Assembly: GCF_032884065.1 (NCBI RefSeq)
Contig: NC_088872.1
Span: 34,940,917 to 35,004,916, forward strand
Length of the DNA: 64,000 nucleotides
Direction of reading: 5' to 3'
Source of the DNA: Artemia franciscana
Lineage: Eukaryota > Arthropoda > Branchiopoda > Anostraca > Artemiidae
Shown here: piece after piece, positions 1 to 10,371 of the stretch
Position numbering within the stretch: position 1 is the first letter of the stretch
Layout of the letters: each line of letters opens with the position of its first letter
Position numbers and translations under genes: made by a program
Notes under the pieces: model-generated
Seen by the model: the letters and a program-made list of their open reading frames with translations, nothing else
What the model was told of the DNA's origin: nothing
Database searches by the model: none

Positions 1-236
1 ATGGAAGAAGGGTTGAGTTATTTATGATGAAGGGATGAATTTCTTTTCAAGAAGTGATGACAGATGAGTTTATTTTGATAAAAGATTGATAGATAAGTCT
101 ATTTTGACGGAGGGATGACGGATAAAGCTAAGAGTTTGTCATGGTTATGGGATGGAAGGATTAGGGATTAGTTTGTTTTAATAGAAGAAGTAGGGATGGA
201 AGATGAGATGGTTTTGATTGAGGGATAGAGTTTTTT
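1..236 (-). repeat. degenerate minisatellite, window edge
   Basis: Loose tandem units of about 30-35 bases built on 'gatgagtttattttgat' and 'gaagggatga'. The same array, reverse-complemented, is at 40015-40495 (units like 'catccctc' plus 'tcaaaataa'). Units are too diverged to count exactly. The array continues off the left edge. Confidence 0.6.
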
Positions 237-669
237 TTCTATTGAAGATCATTAACATTTGGCAGTTCTCACGGAATACTTACAAACATTACCCCATTGT
301 TTTTTGATCCGTCACTAATTAAAAATTTATTGACTGTTGTAGGATCAAATGGTTTAGACTTATATATAGAGACATCTAATCACCGCTCAAGCTCCTGAAA
401 CACTTTGGATGTCAGATTGAATTCGGCTGAAAAATCACTCCGTTCTATTATTTACAATTGTTCATTTATTTCACAAAGAAAAACATATGTTTATATAGAT
501 ATACAAAAAACAGGTAAATATTATTTTGAAAAGGATAAGTGGTATAAATTATAAGAATTTATTTTAAAATAAGACATAATAAGACATGCAAAACGTTATT
601 GAAAGAGTAGGAGGGAGCTTCCGTGCCCACCCTCTTCCTGAAACTCTAGGTTAAAAAATTAACTCTCTT
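237..669. other. no gene seen
   Basis: AT-rich sequence between the minisatellite and the first dispersed-repeat block. I see no coding frame, RNA gene or strong repeat in it. Confidence 0.5.
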
Positions 670-1440
670 AAAATCCAAGATTTTAAAACCAGAAGTTATA
701 TAGGATATGGCTATTTGTCCTGTTGACGAATGCTTTACAAAATATTTATAACATTATATAGCTCAATAGGTCTAATACAATTATTTCTACACTATGCCCG
801 GGAAATGTTTATCTTGACATTTGTCTTTAAATTTTATCAATACCTTCTAGTTTAGCCATTTACCCCCCGCCCCCACCTATCCTAGAACTTGAATATAATC
901 TAACGTCATTCAAAAATGTTATTTCTATTGTTATTCGGTATTATGAACAGCTGCTAGTTAGAAATATGCCAACTTCAAAAGTGACAGAAACTGTTAAAAT
1001 AAGTTAATTTTATGTATGGATAAGGCTATATCCAGGTATCAATCACGTAAATTGGAGAGCGGGCTATCGTTTCTCAATTTTTTGTGCCGTTAGCTTTTGA
1101 AAGACAACTATTTTGAAAGATCCTTTATTTAAATTTTTATTTATTTTAAAAATTGTATATTCAGTGAAAAAAACATTCCTCCCATCCTAGAGTTTGGTTA
1201 TAATCTAACATCACGAGAAAGATCCTAATTTTATTATTTTCCGGTATTAGTTAATTTTTGGACTTGTTTAGTACTAAACTAGCTTTCAAAGTGAGAAAAT
1301 CTCAAATAACTGGATTATATTGATTCAGAGTTCAAAGTAAAAGGAAATGGTTTGAATTGGATATTTATGAACTGTGAGTAAAACCGATCTACTTTGACTT
1401 AACTAAATTTATGTTACTATATGAGTGGATAGTGTATCTG
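670..1440 (+). repeat. dispersed repeat S, copy 1 (left part)
   Basis: Same orientation and order as 40540-41340. Shared landmarks are 'ggtctaatacaattatttct', 'cttgacatttgtct' and 'gaacagctgctagttagaaa' followed by a 'gacagaaactgtc' palindrome. Within each copy a unit of roughly 300 bases is repeated imperfectly. Part of the family recurs at 3595-3745 (plus) and 54270-54770 (minus). No coding frame is visible. The block is interrupted at about 1.45-2.86 kb by an X element and resumes at 2856. Confidence 0.65.
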
Positions 1441-1559
1441 ATTTGATCTGAATTGAATAAATTCATTTTTCACTCACTACATTCTGTTAACGGGGGACAG
1501 TCACGCACCCCTTTGGCTTTGAAGATCGTAGTGTCCGTACCACAGAGACGTACTGTATT

Positions 1560-2855
1560 GCAAGATTTTGATTTTGAGAAAAAAAGAGTGGCGGAGGAGG
1601 CCTAGTCGCCCTCCACTTTTTTGGTTACTTAAAAAGGCAGCTAGAACTTTTAATTTTTTACGAACGTTTTTATTAATAAAAAATATAAGTAGCTTAGGAA
1701 TTAATTTATGTACCGAACGTCTATATTTGTATGTTTTTATTACGTATATGAGGAGGTTTGCCCCCTCGTCAAAACATTGCTCTTTAATTTTCCCAATTTC
1801 TTAAGAGTGACCCTTGAATCCCAAAGGCCGTAAAGTAAATAGTTAAAATTACTAAAACACTTTAGGGTAAATAGCGAGGTATTAGGAGCTGAGCCCCTAA
1901 TATACGTAATAATTTCTGTTCGTTTTAGTTTTTAATGCTGTTTCTTACTTTCAGTTGAAAAAACTGTTTCATATTTATTTTTTCATTAATACTAGAAAAA
2001 ATTTAAAGAAAATATTTTTTTTTAAATAATACTAGAAAATGCTGTGCCCCTTCATGAAAATTCTCTTCCCGAATGACAAATACCTCCATGGAAGGATCCT
2101 CCCACATAACCCCCTCCCCTCAATCCCTCCCTCCCCCTAAACCAAAACAATCCCCCTGAAAACGTCAGCACAATTCCCAGTGACCGTTACTATGTGTAAA
2201 CACTGGTCAAAGTTTGTAACTTGTAGCCTCTCCCACGGAGATTGTGGGGGAGTAAGTCGTCCCCTTACCATATTTATTAGGTTTTTCGACTATCCTGAAT
2301 AAAATGGCTATCTCAGAATTTTCATCCACTGACTTTTGGAAAAAATGAGCTTGGGAGGGGGCCTAGACGCCCTCCAGGTTTTGGGTCACATAAAAAGAGC
2401 ACTAGAACGTTTAATTTTCGTTATAATTAGCCCTCTCACGACATACCAGGACCGCTTGGCGATATGATCCCACCTGGAAAAAAAACAAAAAACAAATGAA
2501 GACACATCCTTGATGTGTCTTCTGGCTAAAAATAGAGAATTCTACAGTTTATAATTAAACTTTAAACTTCTACAGTCGCGTTCTCTAACACGCTGAATCT
2601 GATGGTGTGATTTTGTTAAGATTATATGACTCTTAGGGGGTGTTTCCTCCTATTTTCTAAAATAAGACAGATTTTCTCAGGCTCGTGGCTTTTGATCGGT
2701 AAAACTAAACTTGATGAAATTTATATGTTTAAAATCAGCAATAAAATGCGATTCTTTGATGTAACTATTGGTATCGAAATTCCTTTTTTTAAGAGTTTCG
2801 GTCACTATTGAGCCGGGTCGCTTGTTACTACTGTTCGGTACCATAAACTGTATGA
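1560..2855 (-). mobile_element. X element, 3'-truncated copy
   Basis: Reverse-oriented copy of the hairpin-rich X family. The right end is the 5' terminus of the element (a diverged form of TCAAACAG plus a small terminal hairpin, 2818-2855). The internal hairpin (about 1755-1900) has CTCGCTCTTTACGCTAAAG-like arms, here decayed. The 3' palindrome is missing. Flanks 670-1440 and 2856-3065 match sequence that lies together at 40.5-41.7 kb, so this element sits inside repeat S. Confidence 0.65.
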
Positions 2856-3065
2856 CAAGCATAGAATTGGAAATATTGAGAAGGAAACATGTTACGAAAA
2901 CAATTCTTACTTCATACTATCCAGAAAAATTATAGTTAAGACATTTAGGATCTTCTTCCTCTCTAATCCCCCCCAACATCCCAAAATATGCATATATATA
3001 ACTAAAATTATATATTTCCCTGGATTTTTTCATGGACCATTCTTATTTCAACCTGGTTATTTGTA
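2856..3065 (+). repeat. dispersed repeat S, copy 1 (right part)
   Basis: Matches 41450-41690 over about 200 bases ('caagcatagaattg', 'tgttacgaaaaca', 'tcttacttcatactat', 'tttcaacctggtt'). It joins directly to the X terminus at 2855, which marks the insertion edge. Confidence 0.65.
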
Positions 3066-5590
3066 AATTGACTCAACCAAGACAAAATAAAGGGACGGAA
3101 AAATATTAGGGAATATAGCATACAATTTAGGCTATACATTTGTACGTTAGGAGGTAAAAGGTATGGGGAATGTATTCAATACGTATTAACAACATTTTTT
3201 CTGCTTATTATGAAATAAGATTTATTTATTAACATAATTCCTTTTCAATAGCCCCATTTTTAAGTTTACACCAGTTTTGAATTTAAATGAATATGAATTT
3301 GATTAAAATAGTAGGCCTATTAAGTTCGGAAGATGATATAAAACAAAACTAGTATCTAGTATTTTTTTTTCAAATACGAATAGGCTTGGTTTTGCTTTGG
3401 GACGGACACAAGAGGGAACAAGTTTTGGGCCCGTAAAGCTTAGAAATTATAAGGTATACACAATTCCGCACTACTCAAACTTTCAACACCAAATGGAAAA
3501 AAAAAATCATATAGGAAATTAACACTAATCGGGCTATTATTACTAATAGCTAAAACTTATCTACCCGGAATTGTAATGTCATAAGCAATGGTATGTTGTT
3601 TCTTATTATAAACAGTACGAACAGCAGCTAGTTAGAAATATGTTAACGGCAAAAATGGCAGAAACTGTCAAAATGAGGTATTTTTTGTTTGTAGAACAGG
3701 TATCAATGACATAAATTGGAGACGGGTTTTCCTAAAACATATTTGAAAAGAACTTTGAAAAAGCTGCTATGTTCAGCATTGTTTCAAGATTCAATAATTA
3801 TGTCTTTTGGTATTTCAACCTCCCTATAGTCCTCAGGGCCATTCGTTCATTGTTTACATATAGTTTTTGTTATTGAGAAAAGTATTTCATTTTGAACTTA
3901 ACTTTTCAAAAAGACGAAGAACATTCAGATGAGTTCTTAAGAGAATGTTGGTTAGAGTGTTGAATGAATCAAAGCACGTTATGTGTGTGCGGATTTCTCA
4001 AAAGGGTTTAATTCAGGAATTATTCAGTGTATTAATTCGGAAACTTCCAGGAAATAATAAGGGAGGTGATCAAAAAGACAATATTTGTATGCTACCACTA
4101 TGACTTGAAACTACCACCACTACTAGAGCTACCACTAAATCTATCACACTACTCCATTTACAATATTGAGGGAAATTTTGAACTAAATCAAAAGACGTTA
4201 CGTGCTTGTACATTGTCTAAAGAGCGTATAATGAGAATTTATTTAGGCATTAAGCTGTAATATTTGATAGGATAGTCACAGCCACCAGTATTTTAACTTT
4301 AAAGCCACACCAGAGAGTTTAGTAACGCGATCCAACGGTCAGAATGATTCTACAATCTTTTTTTTACCGCACTAATAATACCTTGAAAAGTGTACTAATT
4401 TTGGACGAGGTTAGGGCCAACAGTTAGACTCAAGGTGCCACGATTTATGTCTATGATACAAGATTTTCTCTATATGACTTGGCTGGAGCGACAAAAACAA
4501 AAAAACAAATCAAGTTCAAGTTCTTTCTTGTAATGAATGGCAAGTAAATAACGATCCTTTTGAATAACGAAAATACAAGAGTCAAACTATTGATAACATT
4601 CGATCAAGGAATCAGCTATTTATTGTGATCCTTAATTTGTATTTTTTATTAGTAATTAATGAAACTATTAGTGCACAATAAATAATATAGAATTATAGAA
4701 AGCAACTTTATTAAGGGGCCATTTCAGTAAAAATATATCGTCAACTTTAATCTAATTATTGTATCTTGTCTTAATTTTCATAGTATCCTTTTTTGAATAT
4801 ATAAATATAATATATAATATTATATTTGAATATATTTTAATTTGAATATAAATATATTTGTCCGTTTGCTTTGTTCAATGCCTTTGTCATTGTAAGCTAC
4901 AATTGTTTATTACATAGTTTCTTTTCAATATTTTTCTTTTATTGAAAAAAAATTTTCCAATCACAATATGAAAATAAAAAAGGCTCTAAATTTTAAATTG
5001 GCTAAGAGTTTTCAAATAGAAAGACCCCCAAAGAAAAAAAATACCCTTTCTGCATACTATTTTTCGAAGAATTTTGTCTATACGTTTATCGTGATTTATG
5101 CTTTGTCGTGAGACAAGACGCGTTTTAATTTTAGAAACCAATTAAACTTAGAAATAAAAAGTCATGTTGATAATTTTTTGCAAGAATTTTCGCCTGAAAT
5201 ATATCTGCCTCGATTGTCCTTAAAGAGCTGTTTTGGGTGGATGAGAGGGTGAAAATGAGAAGAAAACATTGGTTTTGGCTATCCTTAGTGTCTTGAAGAA
5301 GCTACACTTTGGTTTTCCTATTATTCGGAATATCGTTTTCCTTTCGACCGCTTTTTAGTCATCGCAAAAGAGTGGCAAAGTTCCTCCGCAGGATTTGGAA
5401 ATGTCATACTTCAAGTTAGTTCGATCAATAGTACCTTGTCCTTAGAACAGTTGTGTAAAATTTTTGCTGATTCGGAAATTTCGGCTGATTTTTGCTACTT
5501 TGTTTTATAAATTTGATATTTAAAAAGAAAGACTGCTCTAATGCAAATAATCAAAAATAGAATAAGGAGAAAAATAAAACCAATGAGTTC
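3066..5590. other. mostly unassigned AT-rich sequence
   Basis: No gene is supported. A fragment of repeat S lies at 3595-3745. A short run of CTACCACTA-like words is at 4090-4155. An almost pure A/T tract is at 4790-4860. A decayed relative of the coding relic at 14.7 kb is at about 4975-5140 (see separate entry). Open frames here are short and have no recognisable motif. Confidence 0.5.
4975..5140 (+). pseudogene. relic related to the 14712-15222 coding relic
   Basis: Aligns by eye with the minus strand of 14730-14890. The translation keeps 'KLAKSFQIERPPKKK', matching 'KLANSFQIDSPSKAK' there, followed by a degenerate version of the Cys-containing tail. Stops and length changes break the frame. 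The parent gene is not identified. Confidence 0.4.
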
Positions 5591-5598
5591 TAACAATA

Positions 5599-5604
5599 TT
5601 TAAT
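5599..5604 (-). promoter_or_regulatory. possible poly(A) signal of gene 1
   Basis: ATTAAA variant about 50 bases after the stop codon of gene 1. The same spacing and hexamer follow genes A and B, where the 3' flanks are also conserved. No canonical AATAAA is closer in sense orientation. Confidence 0.35.
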
Positions 5605-5655
5605 TTACAAATAAATTACATACAAAACTTTAGAAACTTAAATAATTCCTTCTCC

Positions 5656-6003
5656 TCAGCCCCAATACCGTCTGTAACCGTAGCCGTATGGTGCATATCC
5701 GTATGATGGATGTGCATAACCATATGAAGGATAGTAATGACCGTAATAACGGTAAGGATAATAACTATAATGATGAGTTTCTGCTCCTTTCAGATCTTCT
5801 TCGACAGGAGCTTCCAATTCAGATGCTTCTCTTCTCAGCCTGTAACTAGGATCGTCAAAGGAAGGACCATATTTCTGTTTAGAATCCTGCCATCCTCCTT
5901 GACCTGTTAACCCCCTTTCGAAATCTTCAATTTCAGGAGATGTTTCCTTTGGATAATTTGGTTCTGCTAATGCTGCGATGATAACAAAAGAAACGATCAG
6001 AAT
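5656..6003 (-). CDS. Tyr-rich secreted peptide gene 1, exon 2
   Basis: Main coding exon of a small secreted peptide. It has no ATG of its own: a consensus acceptor (TTCTAG) precedes codon 1, and phase 0 fits the 3-codon exon 1 at 8551-8559 (M-K-C). The joined product would be 118 residues. Residues 1-16 form a signal peptide ending ALA|EP. Next is an acidic/neutral propeptide with a furin-type RLRR site, then EASELEAPVEEDLKGAETHH, then a Tyr/Gly/His/Pro-rich tail ending RRYWG. Relative to genes A and B it has about 8 extra residues around GWQDSKQKYGP. There are no stops or frame breaks. The family is not identified. Cuticle or eggshell peptide, neuropeptide-like precursor and host-defence peptide are all possible. 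The terminal Gly could donate an amide. Confidence 0.72.
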   Translation of the reverse strand: MLIVSFVIIAALAEPNYPKETSPEIEDFERGLTGQGGWQDSKQKYGPSFDDPSYRLRREASELEAPVEEDLKGAETHHYSYYPYRYYGHYYPSYGYAHPSYGYAPYGYGYRRYWG

Positions 6004-6027
6004 CTAGAATAAAAGTAATTAATTATC

Positions 6028-7400
6028 CAACAGTTCGTAGTAACAAACTATAAAAAAGAAGCGACCCGGCTCAATAGAAACCGAAACTCTAAAAAACAGA
6101 ATTTTGATAGCAATAGATATATCAAAAGAATGGTCTTATTATGCTGATTCCAATTATATAAGTTTCATCAGGTTCAGTCTTATGCATCAAAAGCAACGGG
6201 TCTGAGGAAATTAATCTGATTTACGGAAGAAGAGGGAAAGTCCACCAAGAAGTCACAGAATTTAAATGAAAATCACACCATCATATTATGCGTATCAAAG
6301 AACACTACTGTAAAGTTTTCAAGCTCTTATCTGCAAAAATGCAGAATTTCGTAATTTTTGCCAGAAGAAAGATCACGGATGCGTGTTTATTTAATTTTTT
6401 TCCCAGGAGTGATCACATTGAATCAGTGGGCCTACAGCATCGGACAAGGGCTCATTCTAACAAAAATGAAAAGTTCTAGAGCCCTTTCTAAGTGACCATT
6501 AGAATTGAGGCAACTAGGCCCCCTCTCAGGCCCCTTTTGTTTCTCAAAAGCACCAGATCCAAATTTTTAGGTTGCTAGTTTGTTCAACATAGTTGAAAGG
6601 CCCATTAACTATGTCTTTGCAGATAACATGAACCCTCCCCTACAGCCCCAGGGAAAATATCTTTAAGCTTTAAAAATTGTCCATTGTTTACGTATAGTAT
6701 TTGTTATTGGGAAGTATTTATACATTTTATGGTGGGGAGGGGAGGACAAATTTTCTGCTACAGGGATTTTGCACAGGGAGAGTTTTCTATGAATACGAAG
6801 TTTCCAGGGGGTGATCTTTTTACACAAGGGGGTTTTGCCAGAATTCCGTATTGGGGGATTTTGCCAGAATTCCTTTACAAACTTTCTTTATATGTCTTGT
6901 TTTCGCTTTACTGTTTTAATTTTAAGCGTGGAGATGTTAAGGGTAATTTTCCGGGGGAAATTTTCACCATGATTGAATAGTCCAGAGTATATTTCCGTAG
7001 AGAGGAAAATTTTTCCGAGGGGATGGAGACAGATATCCTGGGGCTATTTAAAAAACGGTCAGAGATTAAATAAAAAAAGTTTTTTCAACTGAAAGTAAGG
7101 GGCAACATTAAAACTTTAAACGAACAGAAATTACTATGTAAATAAGGGGGGTCGTCCCCTCCTCAACACCACCCTCTTTACGTCAAAGCTTAAATTTTGT
7201 TCTAATTCCTTAAAGACGACTCATGAAACACAATGGCTATTTAATTAGAACTATAAGTAGCTTTTTTTAAGGTTACTAAAACTTTGGCGAAAAGAGCGAG
7301 GTGTTGAGGAGGGGCGAACAACCTCACATACATAATACTTTCTATTTGTTTTAAATTTTAATGTTGCTTACTTTTAGTTGAAAAACCTTTTTTTTATATT
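6028..7400 (+). mobile_element. X element in the intron of gene 1
   Basis: Begins with a diverged terminal hairpin (CAACAGTTCGTAGTAACAAAC) about 25 bases inside the intron. It then follows the family order: poly-T tract near 6395, a CTAGGCCCCCTC-like block, and a terminal palindrome at about 7075-7395 whose arms are GCTCTTTAC-type. The middle is diverged and carries several GGGG-rich insertions. The open frame at 6684-6980 lies in this non-coding sequence and has no recognisable motif. Confidence 0.65.
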
Positions 7401-8550
7401 TATTATAAATGGAGTTTTATATGTTAAAATATGTATATTTTTTCTTTTTAGGAAATAAAAGAACCAACAAGAAACTATTGAATTAGATATAATCATTAGG
7501 TAACGTTTCATTCATTCCCAAAAATGTATTGTGAATAATTGTGTAATATGCACAAGTATTTTGAGCATTAAATATAAGGAGATGTTTATAAGAGGGAATA
7601 GAACTGTTCTAACTTTAAATGTTGCAGATAAATGTTGCATTGACTTTCTTTGAAAGCTGAATCGATCTCATCTTTCCTGATAAAAATAAAGAAGTATTGA
7701 AAAAAAATCCCTTTTTAGGGGATTTCAATAAAGAAATAGAAAAAAAAGAAGAGAAAAAAAAGAAAGGAAAAAAAGTGTAGTCTATACTAAAAGGATATGA
7801 GTAAAACTTTCCAATTTGAAAAATCCCAAAGATTCAAACATTTCAATAGCCCGATGAAACGAATAAAAATGAGAAAAAAGAAATCAAAAGCCCTCGGATA
7901 AAAGAAAAGATATAAAGCTAAGAACCAATTGACATTAGTTCCTTACTGAATTAGAAAACCCATCGCCATGTCGAGCTGAATGCACTAATAAGCTAAGTAA
8001 TACAAGCTCAGTTCTATAAAGCTACGACTGCTTTGAAGAAATCAATGTGTTTTATATAATAATTTTGTTCAATTTTTCAAGATAATTTTAATTATCATCA
8101 TTTATGTAATAATTTTAATTATCATAGTTTTTACAATTGTATATTATAGGCTATATAATTGCACATTAGGAAGGGGGTAAGGTATTCGGGCAGTGCCCCT
8201 AACCTAGCACAACCGAATCTAAGCTAGTCCCTCTCCCCTAATGTGCAAATACATAGAGCAACTTACTCAAGTAAAATGCATTCTATCACACGTCACTTGT
8301 CTTTGATGCTGTGAAACAAATTTTTTCTGAGATAATTCTCCAAAGCGTAATTCTTGAGTGTGTTTCAGTTACTGTACAGGTAAAACTTTAAAAGTCAATA
8401 TAAATTTCAGCTTTTAAAAAGTCTATTGCTACGATGTGTTAGTGTCACTTTAGACTACTTGATGCTGTAAATGTTTTCCAAATTTTGGGTTGTCTGTAAA
8501 AATAATTTGAAACTAATCTGCAATTAAAAATGAAAGAGTAGACAACTTAC
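7401..8550 (-). other. rest of the gene 1 intron
   Basis: Ends at the donor GTAAGT (complement 8545-8550) directly after the 3-codon exon 1. The 7890-8060 part recurs in direct orientation at 9830-9990. Parts align with the introns of pseudogene 2 and genes A and B, so it is original intron sequence rather than insertion. Confidence 0.55.
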
Positions 8551-8559
8551 ACATTTCAT
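8551..8559 (-). CDS. Tyr-rich secreted peptide gene 1, exon 1 (3 codons)
   Basis: ATG AAA TGT followed at once by the donor GTAAGT. The other three copies read ATG AAA TAT before GTGAGT or GTAAGT at the same place, so the start and splice site are supported by four-way conservation. The 5' UTR is about 50 bases from the initiator at 8609. The intron to exon 2 is 2547 bases, of which about 1.37 kb is the X insertion. Confidence 0.65.
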
Positions 8560-8604
8560 TATTATCAAGTTTTTTGGAGAGTAATCAACTTTAATAAAAC
8601 GATT

Positions 8605-8643
8605 CAACTGATTGTATTTGTAGTCTAAAGAACTCCTTATATA
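8605..8643 (-). promoter_or_regulatory. core promoter of gene 1: TATA box and TCAGT initiator
   Basis: TATATAAGG at complement(8635-8643) and TCAGTTG at complement(8605-8611). The distance from the first T of the TATA box to the initiator A is 34 bases. The same two motifs at nearly the same spacing precede every other copy. TCAGT is the usual arthropod initiator. Confidence 0.7.
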
Positions 8644-8686
8644 CTTTCGAAAATACAGGTTATACATTCCTAAATCAAATTTGTTA

Positions 8687-8775
8687 GAGGTGAAAAGATG
8701 TCGGGGATTTTTTCTGTTGATGTTGGATATCGCAGCGGTTACGCAACGACATTTAGTGAAAACAAAGAAATTTAA
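8687..8775 (-). promoter_or_regulatory. conserved upstream block, gene 1
   Basis: On the gene strand it contains AACCGCTGCGATATCCAAC and ATCCCCGACATCTTTTCACC. The block is shared by all four gene copies about 60-170 bases upstream of the start site, and is better conserved than the surrounding flank. A candidate regulatory region; no factor can be named. Confidence 0.55.
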
Positions 8776-8859
8776 CGATTTTTATTAAGGGTGTGGCTCT
8801 TCTAAACCAAAATTCTTTGTGACAATCATTGCACACGATAGAGGAGTTTTTTATCATTG

Positions 8860-9760
8860 TCAATTGCGTTCTTTTTCAGAAGTTATTGACTGCTCTAAAG
8901 GGAAAGATAAATAAAAAAAATACCTCCATTTACTACCCATTATCATATTACTTTTTACAATAAGTATTGACATCTTATTTGATCGACTGTTCTTCCTCTT
9001 TATAAAACTATTTACATCATGTAAAGTGTGGCCAAAATATATCAGTGTTAGCACGAAGAAAAGACCAACTTGTGGCCAACATGGTACGGAGTGCGTCACT
9101 GGAAATAGTGCCAGTTAAAAATGTTTAGTAATATTTAGGATTAACTAAGTTAATTACCCAAAGAAATTAAAATTGTTCTAATTGGCCACAAGTTGGCCTT
9201 TTTTTCGTGCTAACACTGATATATTTTGGCTAAACTTTATATGATGTAAATAGTTTTATCCCAATTTTGAAATTTGATTGGACAGAACATGCAGATCAAA
9301 TAAGAAAAATAAAGGTTGCCCATTGACGAAACCATCCAGAATTGTGGTGGGAGAAAACTATATAAAGAAGATTAAATAGGTTCTTTCATTATTCCATATT
9401 GGCCTTGTAGGGAGAAAAAGCGAAAAAGATGGCATTTCTTAAAGCTGTGCTTAAGATAGCAAAAAATTATGCCTGAATATGCTGGCACCCCCGACGAAGA
9501 TGAATTTACAGGAAAATTGAAAATGTTTAGTGAATTGGCTCAGTCACATAACTTTAAGACACAAACTCCTTACTACAGTTCGTTACCACGAACTGTTTGA
9601 TATAATGTTCATCCACTAGCTGAGGAGGTAGTGCGTTGCAATATTTTGGGTCAATTCGGTAAAAACGAAAGAAAAGCTGATATAGGCTCAGATGGTCTAT
9701 ATCAATTAGACCACACATGGTAAATCTTAGAGAGGGGCAAAGTGAAAAGTGGGTCAATAG
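8860..9760 (+). repeat. repeat Y, partial copy with coding relic
   Basis: Matches 58680-59300 and, in part, 16750-17160. It contains a 78-base inverted repeat (9005-9082 against 9181-9262, about 100-base spacer). It also contains a relic frame from 9469 reading MPEYAGTPDEDEFTGKL and, after a small insertion, a segment with EEVVRCNI and GLYQLDH. The same words recur in both other copies, with stops. The parent protein is not recognised. Confidence 0.5.
9567..9600 (-). mobile_element. solo 34-base X terminus
   Basis: Exactly the 5' terminal hairpin of X (TCAAACAG to AAGGA, reversed) sits inside the Y coding relic. The two other Y copies run straight across the point ('aagacacaac' then 'tataatg' at 17050; a similar junction at 59165). 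Nothing else of X is present here. Confidence 0.6.
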
Positions 9761-9829
9761 CTGACCACATTCCCAACTTTGTTTTAGAACAACAATGAAT
9801 GACTGAAGAAAACAAGAAATGAGAATTAA

Positions 9830-9990
9830 AAGAAAAGATATAAAGCTAAAAACCAATTGACATTAGGTTCTTATGAAATTAGAAAACCAATCACCATATC
9901 AAGGTGATATACACTAATCATCTAAGCAATACAAGCACAGTACAATAAAGCTACAATTGTTTTGGACCAACTAATGTGTTTTGCATGAAA
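9830..9990 (+). repeat. direct copy of gene 1 intron sequence
   Basis: About 160 bases matching 7890-8060 in the same orientation ('gatataaagctaa', 'accaattgacatta', 'caatgtgtttt'-like end). It lies between Y and the RTE fragment, outside any gene. Confidence 0.5.
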
Positions 9991-10371
9991 ACAAGAAATG
10001 AGGGTGCCAAAAAAATTTTGGGAGGGTCCTGGGTTCTCCCCCATACCCCTGGATCCCCACTTTTTTCCCTTGTCAATCAATGATATTCCATTATTATTTA
10101 CCCATTGAAATTAATGTGCTCTTTTTGACGAAAAAGCTATAGCCACAGTATAACCACGAAAAAGCTACAGTATTTGGTCATAAAATGGGACGTATGTTAA
10201 TATGCACTGAACACTGTCATGGTCAATACAAGATAATAGGGCTGTATAGGAGTGCTGTTATTTATTTTAAAAGTACAGATCACTATCTAGAAATGTCTAG
10301 GACTAAATTGAATACTAGGACTAAATTTAATACAGGAACAGTTGAATACTAAACTGACTTACTTACTTGAC
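9991..10371. other. no gene seen
   Basis: AT-rich sequence with a short C-rich stretch near 10020-10080. I recognise nothing in it. Confidence 0.5.
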
